A DNA stretch of 50,121 bases from Dankookia rubra (GTDB taxonomy: Bacteria; Pseudomonadota; Alphaproteobacteria; Acetobacterales; Acetobacteraceae): positions 1 to 50,121 of the forward strand of contig NZ_SMSJ01000042.1 in assembly GCF_004355005.1 (NCBI RefSeq), written 5' to 3'. The notes beneath the pieces are model-generated. The model worked only from the letters and a program-made list of their open reading frames with translations, was not told where the DNA came from and made no database searches. A program made the position numbers and the translations under genes. This document shows, piece by piece, positions 32,775-41,346 of the stretch (position 1 is the first letter of the stretch; the number at the start of each line of letters is the position of its first letter).

Positions 32775-34218
32775 CACTACTTCGGCACTTTTATTCGAGC
32801 CTGTGCAGGACGATGAACTCGCGGCATTTGGGACACCGCAGCCGCACGACGGCGGCGAGGTGAGCCAGCAGCGCGCGACGAATGGCAGGCAAGGTGGGTT
32901 GGGGTGGCGGACCGGTGGTGCAGATTTTCCCCCCGCTGGCCACTCTGCCCTAGCCGGAGGTGCTGCAGGAAGGCAAAGGCGATCAGCACCATTGAGGCAT
33001 GGTGGTGCAGGCCGGCCCAGGATCGCCCCTCGAAGTGGTCGAGACCGAGTTCTTCCTTCATCTGTTGGTGCGCCTGCTCGCAAACCCAGCGCGCCTTGAT
33101 CGCCGCCGCGAGGGTCTGCAAGGACGTCTCAGCGGGGTGATTGGCCAGGTAGTACCGCCGCTCGCCGCTGCTGCGCCGCTCGCCCACCAGCCACAACTCA
33201 TCGCCGGGCAGGCGATGTCCGATCTCCGACTGCCCCCCCTCGGCCTTCCGGACACGTCGGGCGGCGAAGCTGGCGATCAGCGGGCCCTTGGTGCCTTGTC
33301 GCCATTGGACCGAGCGCCAAGGCGCGGACTTCAGGGCGGCGGCGGCCGTTACCGGCCGCTGGTTCGGCACTCCATGCCGGCGTGGACGTCCCTTGCCCTG
33401 CGGGGCGGGCCAGCACAGCTTCACCGCGGCGGAGTAGACCGTCTGCGTTTTCGGCATGCCCACCGCCCAGAGCGGAGCACGGCTGGCGAGGCCGCGCCGG
33501 AAGGCGGCACTGCGGCCGTATCCGCTGTCGGCCAGGGCGCAACCAAAGCGGACGCCGGCAGCCCGGAGCCGATCGATCTCTTCGAGCGCGATGGCGCCCT
33601 TGCTGCGGAAGGCGCGGCACTCCACTGGCACCCCCGCCTTATCGCAGCGCCGTCGGTCCTGGCACCAGGTCTTCGGCAGATAGAGCAACAGCGCCACGGG
33701 CACCGGCACCTCGCCGCGGGCCAGGGTAAGCGAGACCAGGGCCTGGCAGTTCGCCGTCTTCCCCAGCACACCGGCATACTGCTGAGCGACCCCGACCGAG
33801 TGCTCGACCTTCTTGGGCAGCGCGGTATCATCAATGATCAGCACCGCCTCCGGCCCGCCCACGAGGCGGTCCGCCTCGCGCGCCAGCACCACATCAAGCG
33901 GGGCAGTCTGCCAGGCTGGGCTGTTGATGAAGTGGTGCAGTTGGTCGCAGTCCGCCGGCGCAACTCGCGCCGCCATCGGCTGTACGCTCTTGCGGTCCCC
34001 AGGACCCAGCAGACCTCGCACATAGACCGGCGCCCAGCGCTGCCGCACCTTATGACCGAGGGCCTCCAAGAATGGCTTCAGCCACTCGGCAAAGATTGGC
34101 TCCCAATCGACCGCCGCCGCTTCGATCATGCGCCACCTCGCCAGGCCGCAACCCAATCGAACTGTCCATCAGCCTACCAGTCTGACTCTCGGATCGCCAG
34201 AAATCTGCCGAAGTAGTG
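32775..34218 (-). mobile_element. IS701-family insertion sequence
   Basis: 1,444 bp bounded by a perfect 13 bp inverted repeat CACTACTTCGGCA (32775-32787 and 34206-34218), flanked by CTAG on both sides (32771-32774 and 34219-34222), a 4 bp target duplication. It landed at the very edge of the DUF772-type IS, so it is younger than that element. Confidence 0.9.
32777..34129 (-). CDS. IS701-family transposase
   Basis: About 450 aa from ATG 34129 (a TTG at 34156 extends it by nine residues). Catalytic signature of the DDE_5/IS701 group: VLIIDDTALPKKVEHSVGVA (first Asp), GCALADSGYGRSAAFRRGL (second Asp) and WVCEQAHQQMKEELGLDHFEGRSW (Glu). The stop codon lies inside the left inverted repeat. Frame is intact through all three motifs, so the element may be active. 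Confidence 0.92.
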   Translation of the reverse strand: MIEAAAVDWEPIFAEWLKPFLEALGHKVRQRWAPVYVRGLLGPGDRKSVQPMAARVAPADCDQLHHFINSPAWQTAPLDVVLAREADRLVGGPEAVLIIDDTALPKKVEHSVGVAQQYAGVLGKTANCQALVSLTLARGEVPVPVALLLYLPKTWCQDRRRCDKAGVPVECRAFRSKGAIALEEIDRLRAAGVRFGCALADSGYGRSAAFRRGLASRAPLWAVGMPKTQTVYSAAVKLCWPAPQGKGRPRRHGVPNQRPVTAAAALKSAPWRSVQWRQGTKGPLIASFAARRVRKAEGGQSEIGHRLPGDELWLVGERRSSGERRYYLANHPAETSLQTLAAAIKARWVCEQAHQQMKEELGLDHFEGRSWAGLHHHASMVLIAFAFLQHLRLGQSGQRGENLHHRSATPTHLACHSSRAAGSPRRRRAAAVSQMPRVHRPAQARIKVPK

Positions 34219-34277
34219 CTAGCTGCCAATCGCGCAATACCTCAGGCTCTTGACCCGGTGCCAGCAACACCCGAGGT

Positions 34278-35792
34278 TCAACTGCCGGACGTAGGCTTCC
34301 CTCCCATGAGGTCGGCCGAGATGTCGTAGATGTGGCCAGCCTCGCGCAGTGGCTCATGCCCGCCCTTCTGCGCCAGCACCGAGTCGTCGGGCGGCGTCCA
34401 AGCCTGGGCCGTGTGAGAGCTGTCAGCGACACCTGACGGCGCACTTTCTGCTGGCCGCTTTCGCTGCCTCTTCCGCTTCGGCTCACTCGGCTGGCCAGCG
34501 GAACCGACGTCCTCCGCTTGCCGAGCACGGTGGAGCGCGGCCATCGCCCTCTCCCGGTCGGTCTGCGCGGCGAGCGTCCGGTCAAGATGGTCCAGCGCCT
34601 GATCCCAGCGGTCATCGTCGGCGTTTCCGCCCTGCCGCATGATCTCGAGAAACCCGTGCACCAGCTTGAAGGACTCGTCGTAAACTTCTGTCAAATGCCT
34701 GTGCTCGAGCGTCTCGTGGCCCGCGTCAATGGCCCTGCGCTGGGCCATCATGAAGAGCTTCACCACTAGGTCGAGCACGCCTTGGCTGCGATCGTAGAGC
34801 AGGTCGATTGTTGCCCTCGTCAGCGGTGCGGGCTGCTGAAGAAACTGTTCTTTCCAGAGCGTCGAACAGAAAATCTCGAACTCGTCGTTGTTGCTCAGGC
34901 GCTCGAGGATGAAATCGCCTTGGCCGACCCCGCGTCGTGCGTGCTGCCACTCGGCGCCGAGAATCCGCTTACTCTTTGGCGTTCCAATGGAGACAATCGG
35001 TATGCCCAGCCCGTTCGTCAGTGCGAGCCAGAAATTGAGCATCACTCTTGACCCGCCGGAGCTAGCCTCCGACAGGCATTGCACCTCATCCACGACAAGG
35101 AGGCCGACGCCATGCAGCAGCGCCACCTTCGCCATGAGGCGGCGCATGGCTTCCGCGGTCGTGCCCCTACCCACGAAATCGCGCCCGTAGCTCGTGCCGG
35201 CGAGCCTGTCCACTTCGTCTAGGAAGGCGCAGCAGAGCTCGCGCGTGGAGCCCTGGGGCGGGCACGTCAGCTTCAGCCAGACGATCTGCCTCGCGATTCG
35301 CGGGCGCTGGCCCTTGTAGGAAAGATGCCGGATAACCTGCGGGTAGGTGGCGAGAACCGCGTCGACGGCGGACGTCTTGCCGATGCCGCTCGGCCCGATG
35401 AGCGCCATCAAAAGGCCCGGCAGCCCCGGCCTTCCGACATAGGCCAGGTCTGCGTTGCCTGCATTGTCAGAAACCTGGAGCACGCTCCGCCAATCGGCCG
35501 TGTGCGGGTTTCGTCTTGAATACCCGTCGCGGATGAGTTCCCCGAGCCTAGCCGACAGATCCAAATGCATCGTGAGCGGGAACAGGAAATCTCGGAGCCG
35601 ATTCGTCGCGTGCCGTCTGAGGTGCGGCGGCAGGGCGCGCTCCTGTTCCGTCGGCCTCACCCGACGCATCATTGCATTGACCGCCTCGTCCACCGTCAAA
35701 ATGTCCGGCAGCGCCTCGTTCAGCGGGTTCCCTCGATAGTGAGGAACAGCCTGGTCCCGGTAGACCGCGTCGAACATCGCAGGACGCGCCAT
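34278..35792 (-). CDS. tnsC: Tn7-like AAA+ ATPase TnsC
   Basis: 504 aa regulator that links target selection by TniQ/TnsD to the TnsA+TnsB transposase. Walker A GPSGIGKTS at 133-141 and Walker B GLLVVDEVQ with D235/E236; sensor region SIGTPKSKRIL. The last 120 residues are basic and proline/serine-rich (EPKRKRQRKRPAES), a likely tail for contacts with TnsA/TnsB or DNA. ATG 35792 shares a base with the tnsB stop (TGATG), so translation is coupled. It is the last gene of the operon. Its length is close to Tn7 TnsC (555 aa), not to the short TnsC of CRISPR-linked type V-K elements. Confidence 0.93.
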   Translation of the reverse strand: MARPAMFDAVYRDQAVPHYRGNPLNEALPDILTVDEAVNAMMRRVRPTEQERALPPHLRRHATNRLRDFLFPLTMHLDLSARLGELIRDGYSRRNPHTADWRSVLQVSDNAGNADLAYVGRPGLPGLLMALIGPSGIGKTSAVDAVLATYPQVIRHLSYKGQRPRIARQIVWLKLTCPPQGSTRELCCAFLDEVDRLAGTSYGRDFVGRGTTAEAMRRLMAKVALLHGVGLLVVDEVQCLSEASSGGSRVMLNFWLALTNGLGIPIVSIGTPKSKRILGAEWQHARRGVGQGDFILERLSNNDEFEIFCSTLWKEQFLQQPAPLTRATIDLLYDRSQGVLDLVVKLFMMAQRRAIDAGHETLEHRHLTEVYDESFKLVHGFLEIMRQGGNADDDRWDQALDHLDRTLAAQTDRERAMAALHRARQAEDVGSAGQPSEPKRKRQRKRPAESAPSGVADSSHTAQAWTPPDDSVLAQKGGHEPLREAGHIYDISADLMGGKPTSGS

Positions 35793-38011
35793 CAGCTAGC
35801 TCCTTCGCCGTCCTCAAGCCCCCGGAGGAGAGCAATTCGCGCTTCGCGAACGCCCGTGCTCGTCGTGTGAGCGGACGCAGAAGGTGGTGGGACCGTGGCA
35901 GTCGCTTCCGGCGGATTCGGCAATCCAGATCCCACAGCCAACGGCTCTCCAGCGCCGTGGCTTTTCGGGACCGAACCGGTCGTCCAGGGTTGCGCTTCGC
36001 GCGCCGCCTCTCGGCGATCCGCCGCGCGTTGCGCGGGGATGCCGCCCGGGCCCCTCGTCGGTTTGATGCTGCCGCCCCTAACGCGTGCTTCGGCCTCGAT
36101 TGCGTCGGTGTGGTCCTTAAATTCGTACCAAGCCCTGTACTGGTCTGCACCCGCTTTGGCCGACTGGATCTTACGCATTTCACAGAACTCGAGCACCTCC
36201 TCATGGGACCAGCCGTCGAAACGCCTCCGGTCCTTGGGGGTCATCACGAGCTGTCCCGCGACCTTTCCCTTCGGTGTCAGGAGCAAGGCGTGGGTGATGT
36301 CACGTCGGTCGCGGCAAACCGTAAACCTCCGTGCACGGTGGCCCGGGAGTCGCGATAGGTCCACCAGCTCGTCGGCTCCCGCTGAGCAATAGTGGAGATT
36401 GTTGTCGGCCGTTCGCAGCCCCTCGTCCGTAGCGACGGCTTCGACCCGCTCCATGAGCGCAAGGCGTACGCGGTTCGGGTCGGCGGGCGCCATGGCGCCC
36501 CGCAGCCTACGTCCCTCATGCCATAGCTGCAGAGGAACAGGATCGGCCCCATCAGTGGACGTCCAGGCTATCGGGGGGTTCTTGATCCGGTGACTCTTAT
36601 TGTACTTCAGAATCCATCTGATGACCAAGGCGGTAAAATCATTCATGTCGAGCTTGGCATCGAGCTCGTGCTTACGCTCGTTTTTTTCGCGTTTGCGAAT
36701 TGCTCCCGGTGCCCACCTAAATCCTTCAACGCTGATCAGCCCAATGCCGCCCTCGACGATGCCCTTGAGGTCGGGACGCATTGGCGAAGTCCACGCAACC
36801 CGCATATCCAGAGTTCCGGCACCCTCCGCGATCATCTTGCTCGTGAAGTCCGGCCCGCGGTCGGTCAGCAATCCATGCGCGTAATGCCTCGCTGGCCAAT
36901 CGGCGTCGCCGATTTCCACGCCGAATGCTTTACAGAACGGCACCTTGTAACAAAATGCGTTCTCAAGCGCGAACATTGCACCCTGGTAGCTTGCCGAATC
37001 CAGCGTCACATGGAAGCCGACGATGAGTTGCGACCAATGGTCGAAAACCAAGTATAGGATCGGACGGCCCACCAGCCACTCCGGATTATACCTACTCCGG
37101 AGATAAATATCGCACACTGTTGAGTCGATTTGGTAAATCGCTCCTGGCCCATGCGCCATGTCGGCCGAGGTGTTGATCTTCGGCCGGTGTCCGGTGGCGT
37201 AGGCCGTCTCGCCCTTTGCGGCGATGATGAGTTCGCTCGGTCGGTGCTTCTTCCTGATCCAGTATTTAAACTGGTTGAGCGTTGGCAGGAGGTGATCTGG
37301 TAGCGTCACCCGCTTGGGGCGACCGTCAACCAGGATTTCGTGACTGAAGTGCAAGCGCAGCACCTCGCGGTGCGCTTCGATCCAGTTCATTCCCTTAGCC
37401 AGGTAACGGTATCCGTCCTGTAGTTTGTCGCGGACAGTGGTGGTGACGCGCACCCCCTCATCCCGCCACTCGGGGAAGCCGCGAGGGCGCCTACCCACCT
37501 TCTTCCGATCTGGGTCGTTGTCGGCCCGCTCGCGGCCTGGCGCCCCGCAATGGCGGTAGACAGGCACGAGCGCGTTCGGGACTTGGCCGTGGCGCCAATA
37601 GAGGCGAAGCAAGCGGTACACGGTAGCCCGCGAAGCGCCCGCCAGGTCATGACTTTCAGCGATCAGACGTGCCCTGCCATGTGGGTCCAGAGCCGCTAGC
37701 GGATCTGCGAAAAATGGCGCGAGGACAGCCAGCCGGGTGTCGCGCAGCGACTTCTCGGCGCTGTTCAGAGTGCTTTCAGGGAGCACGTCCACCGCATATG
37801 GATCATCGGAAAGCGGCTCGATTTCGCCGCCTGCCACCCCAGCGGACAGTCGCTCTGCAGATTCCCATTCGGGCAAGGCGTTTAGCGCATCGAGGCGGAA
37901 CAGAGCGACGTGCTCACGCCCAGGCTGAAACCAAAGAATCCGCGCATGATGTGCTAAGCCATCAGGCCGAAGACGGCGGATGATCTGGTTGCGAAAAAAG
38001 GGGTAAGCCAT
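35792..38011 (-). CDS. tnsB: Tn7-like DDE transposase TnsB
   Basis: 739 aa; Tn7 TnsB is 702 aa. The retroviral-integrase-type catalytic triad is D296 (YQIDSTVCD), D384 (LLTDRGPDF) and E420 (GIVEGGIGL), with the D-E pair 35 residues apart as in Tn7. N-terminal helix-turn-helix segments (AGASRATVYRLLRLYWRHGQ) would bind the end repeats at 30946-31063. The C-terminal 90 residues are low-complexity and would contact TnsC by analogy. TnsB cuts and joins the 3' ends. ATG 38011 lies 27 bases after the tnsA stop. Confidence 0.93.
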   Translation of the reverse strand: MAYPFFRNQIIRRLRPDGLAHHARILWFQPGREHVALFRLDALNALPEWESAERLSAGVAGGEIEPLSDDPYAVDVLPESTLNSAEKSLRDTRLAVLAPFFADPLAALDPHGRARLIAESHDLAGASRATVYRLLRLYWRHGQVPNALVPVYRHCGAPGRERADNDPDRKKVGRRPRGFPEWRDEGVRVTTTVRDKLQDGYRYLAKGMNWIEAHREVLRLHFSHEILVDGRPKRVTLPDHLLPTLNQFKYWIRKKHRPSELIIAAKGETAYATGHRPKINTSADMAHGPGAIYQIDSTVCDIYLRSRYNPEWLVGRPILYLVFDHWSQLIVGFHVTLDSASYQGAMFALENAFCYKVPFCKAFGVEIGDADWPARHYAHGLLTDRGPDFTSKMIAEGAGTLDMRVAWTSPMRPDLKGIVEGGIGLISVEGFRWAPGAIRKREKNERKHELDAKLDMNDFTALVIRWILKYNKSHRIKNPPIAWTSTDGADPVPLQLWHEGRRLRGAMAPADPNRVRLALMERVEAVATDEGLRTADNNLHYCSAGADELVDLSRLPGHRARRFTVCRDRRDITHALLLTPKGKVAGQLVMTPKDRRRFDGWSHEEVLEFCEMRKIQSAKAGADQYRAWYEFKDHTDAIEAEARVRGGSIKPTRGPGGIPAQRAADRREAAREAQPWTTGSVPKSHGAGEPLAVGSGLPNPPEATATVPPPSASAHTTSTGVREARIALLRGLEDGEGAS

Positions 38012-38038
38012 CGCGCCGCCGGCTTTCGTCGCGCGCCA

Positions 38039-38836
38039 TCAACCCACCGTCAGAATGGGCGCTGGCCGATTGACGTCGAGTGGTGACAGGAGATCCGTTG
38101 TCCAGCGTTTTCGGGCGAGCATATGGGCGAAGACCGTGAGTCCGGTCCCGGCGTCGAGTCCAACCAGGCGGTCTACGCTGGCACAGACTTCATTAAGCGC
38201 ATTCCCGGGCTCCTGGCAGATTGCTTCCAGGATGCAGGCCGCGATCGCGTTGACATCTCGACCACGGAGCTCCGCCTCTGGGATGTTATGCCATTGGTCC
38301 AGCCAGTCGAGGTTGCCGCAAAGGGTCGGCGGAAGTTCCTTCTCAGTGACGAGGGCCCAGCGCCAGCCGAGTGAAATGCAGCCTAATCGCTCGATCTCCA
38401 GCTTCTCGCGGGTCCTGATAATGGCGAGTTCCTTGCTGGGTTTGACCGAAATAGCGTGAAACCAACGCTGGCCATCGCCACGCCGCCGTGTCACTAGAAA
38501 GTCAACGGTCATAACCATCTCACTCCCTCGCGAATATCTGGGGTGCTTTAAACCCAATTTTTCTGCGATACGGGTCGACCGATCGAGCGGAAGTGGAAAC
38601 TGTTCCCGGATGTCGATGACGTCATCAAGGCGTTGCAGGAATAGAAGGCAGTGGCGCTCGAGCGTCGAAAACACAATGTGCTGACGGCCCGTAAGCCTGC
38701 CAGGGACGAGCGTAGTAAGGCCCCTGGACGGCACGTCTCGAACTCCCAAGAAAGCCTTGTACAAAGCCCCGTGCCCTGAACCCCGGCCTCCGGCAAGTCG
38801 GCGCGCGACTGCGCTCCGAGTGAGACCTCGTCTCAT
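38039..38836 (-). CDS. tnsA: Tn7-like endonuclease TnsA
   Basis: 265 aa; Tn7 TnsA is 273 aa. It makes the 5'-strand cuts that turn replicative into cut-and-paste transposition. Catalytic positions match Tn7 almost by number: E60 (STLERHC), D112 (MTVDFLV) and K132 (ISVKPSK). The residue two before the lysine is serine 130 where Tn7 has Gln130. A C-terminal winged-helix region follows (LDWLDQWHNIPEAELRGRDV...). Start overlaps the tniQ stop (ATGA, 38833-38836). Separate tnsA, not fused to tnsB. Confidence 0.92.
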   Translation of the reverse strand: MRRGLTRSAVARRLAGGRGSGHGALYKAFLGVRDVPSRGLTTLVPGRLTGRQHIVFSTLERHCLLFLQRLDDVIDIREQFPLPLDRSTRIAEKLGLKHPRYSRGSEMVMTVDFLVTRRRGDGQRWFHAISVKPSKELAIIRTREKLEIERLGCISLGWRWALVTEKELPPTLCGNLDWLDQWHNIPEAELRGRDVNAIAACILEAICQEPGNALNEVCASVDRLVGLDAGTGLTVFAHMLARKRWTTDLLSPLDVNRPAPILTVG

Positions 38837-40437
38837 TTGAATACCTGCTGTTCAGATGTCGGAGCCGTAGCGCGCCTGGAGCTGAAGAATTCCACACATT
38901 CACCCGATAGTGCGACGTACAGCTCGTCAAGCATCTGCCGAATATCGGGCTTCAAAGAGTATTGAGGTATTAAGTGATTCTTCCATTCTACAAGAGTCGG
39001 CATCCGCCCCGATTTAACCGTCGTATTAATGAATTTCCACCTGCCCAATCTTCGAAACCAATCCTTGTTCCCTTCCAGGGCGCCAGAGATACAAGATGTC
39101 GTCTGGGGCAGCCTCTCACGAAATCTTTGCATTTTCCGGGAGACGCCCATCTCCTCATAAATCGAGTAAACGGAGAGCCGCCTCGGTTTGCCGGATTTGT
39201 TACGAATGGCTTCGATGGCTGTGCGGGCGCGTCCAAGGTATTCGCAATCCCGATTTACCCAATCGACTCGCCGTCGCGACGAGGCGGTACGGCGCACAGG
39301 CATCGGAAGTGCCGCACTGAGCCATTCGGGGTCACGATGCCTCAGGATGCAACATGCGTAACCCAGGCGCCTCCAAGTTTGTGTCCGAGTGGATCCGGCA
39401 TGGGCGGCCAGGAACACACGAAGCCGCTCTTTGTAGACTTCGGTAGTGACACCAGCATTTCTGAAAACTGTCACCTTCGGTGCGACTTCCGGTGAATGTC
39501 GCTGCAGATCCCGGCACTGTGCAAAGAATGCCCCAGGACTCACGCCAATAAATGCCAGCAGCATGATGTACCGGACCGGGTGCCGTGCATGAATATGTTG
39601 GGCGGTAGACCATAGTTCAGACCACATGTTGCGCCCTACAAAACTAAGCCAACCCAGATCCGATTCTACATCGGCCGGGATAAGCCACTTGCCGAATGCT
39701 TCGGCCATCTCTGTCGTCTTGATCCCTGAGCGACCTCTCCAGCCAGCCTCCGTCAGCACCGCCCTGACTGCGGCTGAGAGCGCGCGAAATGGGATAGGGC
39801 TTTGGTTGGCCGCCATAATTTCGTTAGTCGCTCGCGCGATTGCCCGCGCTGCCACCGAGGTGAAAGGGCACCGAAGCGGAAACCCAGCGTCGGCGTCCTC
39901 GGGACAGGTATGAAGGCGTGTGCGACCAGTGCAGCGAACGTCTGATTGTATCAGGGGAACGTCATGCGCAGAGCATACGTAAACGCCTGGCAACTGGTGC
40001 GCACGTCTCCATGCTGCGCCCTCGCCGTGCATCCCATCTTCGCGGGCACAAACGGGGCAATAATTCAGATGTGAGTGGCGAGGCAGCGCCATTCGCGTTG
40101 CCGACACTGATACATATCCGCTTGGGGCCCAGCCCCCGAGCAGCGAGGACCAGAGACTTTCGTGACCCTTGGTGGTAATAAATGGCGAGTAATAGGGAAG
40201 GACTGTATGCTCAATCGCCAGTGCCTGTGCCGTGAGGCGGTATTCCGGCGGAATAGCAGCCGCGAGTTTGTTCAGGCCACCAGTTAACATCATATTTATG
40301 GTTCCGGATCGCTTCCCAAATGCCAACCGAAGAATAATTCGCGCATCTTCGATCCCGATAAGGCGGGAATAGCGTGCAGCCCCGGAGTAAACGAGTTCAC
40401 CGTCAAGCAGCGACGGAAAATAACCGAGGTCAGACAT
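38833..40437 (-). CDS. tniQ: Tn7-like target selector TniQ/TnsD
   Basis: About 534 aa from ATG 40437 (MSDLGYFPSLLDGELVYSG), the size of TnsD (508 aa), not of the 300-400 aa TniQ used by Cascade-linked elements. The TniQ zinc site is C127-x2-C130 (YCPVCARED) with C155-x2-H158 (VCSAHDVPL). The long C-terminal half (residues about 250-500) resembles the TnsD DNA-recognition extension. It should bind a specific chromosomal site and recruit TnsC. It is placed before tnsA instead of after tnsC, which is unusual. Confidence 0.9.
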   Translation of the reverse strand: MSDLGYFPSLLDGELVYSGAARYSRLIGIEDARIILRLAFGKRSGTINMMLTGGLNKLAAAIPPEYRLTAQALAIEHTVLPYYSPFITTKGHESLWSSLLGGWAPSGYVSVSATRMALPRHSHLNYCPVCAREDGMHGEGAAWRRAHQLPGVYVCSAHDVPLIQSDVRCTGRTRLHTCPEDADAGFPLRCPFTSVAARAIARATNEIMAANQSPIPFRALSAAVRAVLTEAGWRGRSGIKTTEMAEAFGKWLIPADVESDLGWLSFVGRNMWSELWSTAQHIHARHPVRYIMLLAFIGVSPGAFFAQCRDLQRHSPEVAPKVTVFRNAGVTTEVYKERLRVFLAAHAGSTRTQTWRRLGYACCILRHRDPEWLSAALPMPVRRTASSRRRVDWVNRDCEYLGRARTAIEAIRNKSGKPRRLSVYSIYEEMGVSRKMQRFRERLPQTTSCISGALEGNKDWFRRLGRWKFINTTVKSGRMPTLVEWKNHLIPQYSLKPDIRQMLDELYVALSGECVEFFSSRRATAPTSEQQVFK

Positions 40438-40527
40438 GGCGCCCGGCACTGATCATGCACTCGCCACAAAACAGAGTGCACCAACCCAACACACGACTAA
40501 CTTTGTTGGTGCCGCATGCTCGCACGT

Positions 40528-40734
40528 TCAGCTGACCCATGCCAACACGTCCTCAAAGGGCACAAGGATCAAAAGCGCCCGCCCTCCTGGTAACTGGATC
40601 GTCGTTGTGCCCAGTTGGTCGTCCGCATCGCTCAGAGCCACAATGGCATTTGCCCGGACAGCATGACGAAGGCCCTCACCATCAGTGAGGAGGATAAATG
40701 GCCCGAGTCGCCGGCCTGAGACGATCTCATTCAC
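40528..40734 (-). CDS. Unknown 68-aa protein at the head of the tns operon
   Basis: From GTG 40734 with AGGGAGA about ten bases upstream. The sequence starts MNEIVSGRRLGPFILLTDGE and closes with RALLILVPFEDVLAWVS. It looks like a small all-beta fold with two hydrophobic strands; no helix-turn-helix or known motif is seen. It lies about 90 bases before tniQ on the same strand and is the first ORF after the presumed promoter, so it may regulate or assist transposition (inference). Confidence 0.55.
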   Translation of the reverse strand: MNEIVSGRRLGPFILLTDGEGLRHAVRANAIVALSDADDQLGTTTIQLPGGRALLILVPFEDVLAWVS

Positions 40735-40966
40735 CTAAACATTCTCCCTGCGCAGATTGGGCTAAGCGACGCATCTGTATGGCCGATGCGGTGAGGCAAT
40801 TGCCGAATCACACCCAGCGCATAGGTGCGACGGCCCAATCACCATCACCGCCTCAAACATACACAGACAAGAAATTTTTTGGAATTCGCGATTTAGGGAG
40901 GAATAAGTATGGAAAATCCGCCAGGCACCGGCAAATAGTTTATCCAGTAGCGCTTAAACCAGAAAA
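40735..40966. promoter_or_regulatory. Presumed promoter region of the tns operon and lost transposon border
   Basis: 232 bases with below-average GC. A TTGCCT box at about 40796-40801 on the minus strand followed by CATACAGAT could be a promoter reading toward the operon. On the plus strand AGGGAGG precedes a 9-codon ORF at 40909 (MENPPGTGK), too short to call. No set of TnsB-like sites matching the left end is visible. Confidence 0.35.
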
Positions 40967-41088
40967 TTTCCGCTCGACGCGGCGCCGCGCGTGCCGCGTC
41001 CGGATTGACGAAGCGGTGCTGACCGAGGTGATCGTGGCCCTGGCGACCGAGCACGGCCGTTATGTCTACCGACGGATCACGATGGTCC
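40967..41088 (+). pseudogene. IS3-family orfB remnant
   Basis: About 40 codons related to the N-terminal part of IS3 orfB transposases: FRSTRRRACRVRIDEAVL followed by TEVIVALATEHGRYVYRRIT, which fits the family pattern DE-LT-I--LA---GRYGYRRIT. It is cut on both sides; on the right the next IS3 copy begins just after about 41090. Confidence 0.65.
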
Positions 41089-41346
41089 TGACCCTCGAAA
41101 CTGGTCCGGGTGGAGCGCAAGTCTTTCGGGCACTCTGACCCTTGGAGGAGGGTGCCGTGAAGCGGAAGCGGTACACGGACGAGCAAATCGCCTTTGCGCT
41201 GAGGCAGGCCGAGAGCGGGACGGCAGTGGAGGAGATCTGCCGCAAGATGGGCGTCTCCGAGCCGACATGGCGTAACTGAGGGCGGGCGCACTCCGGGGTT
41301 GGTGGCCGATGATGGGCTGCCACCCAGTCAGTCGGAGGAGTGCGAG

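Larger units (their letters stand above)
30934..40966. mobile_element. Tn7-like transposon (left end and transposition operon; right end not found)
   Basis: From a Tn7-like terminus at 30934 (TGGGGACAGACAATAG) to at least the promoter of the minus-strand operon orf68-tniQ-tnsA-tnsB-tnsC. The operon is complete and tightly overlapped with no visible frameshift. The stretch between left end and tnsC was only about 340 bases before two ISs entered. No tnsE, cas gene or CRISPR is present. The right border given here is merely where IS3-derived sequence begins; a matching right end was not recognised. Confidence 0.75.

Noticed and set aside
34169-34615. 148-aa minus-strand ORF overlapping the end of tnsC and the IS701 right end
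   Set aside because: It runs across an IS border in another frame than tnsC and has shadow-type composition.
40909-40938. Nine-codon ORF MENPPGTGK with a good ribosome site
   Set aside because: Too short to assign; probably the front of a gene lost at the transposon/IS3 border or chance.
40925-40960. Candidate right-end TnsB site (TACTGGATAAACT on the minus strand)
   Set aside because: Shares only the AAACT core, stands alone, and lacks the ATAG lead and the GACAAT terminus seen at 30934.
30934-41346. CRISPR-associated transposon (CAST)
   Set aside because: Tn7-like genes invite this, but there is no cas6-cas8-cas7, no cas12k and no repeat-spacer array within the window, and the TniQ is TnsD-sized.
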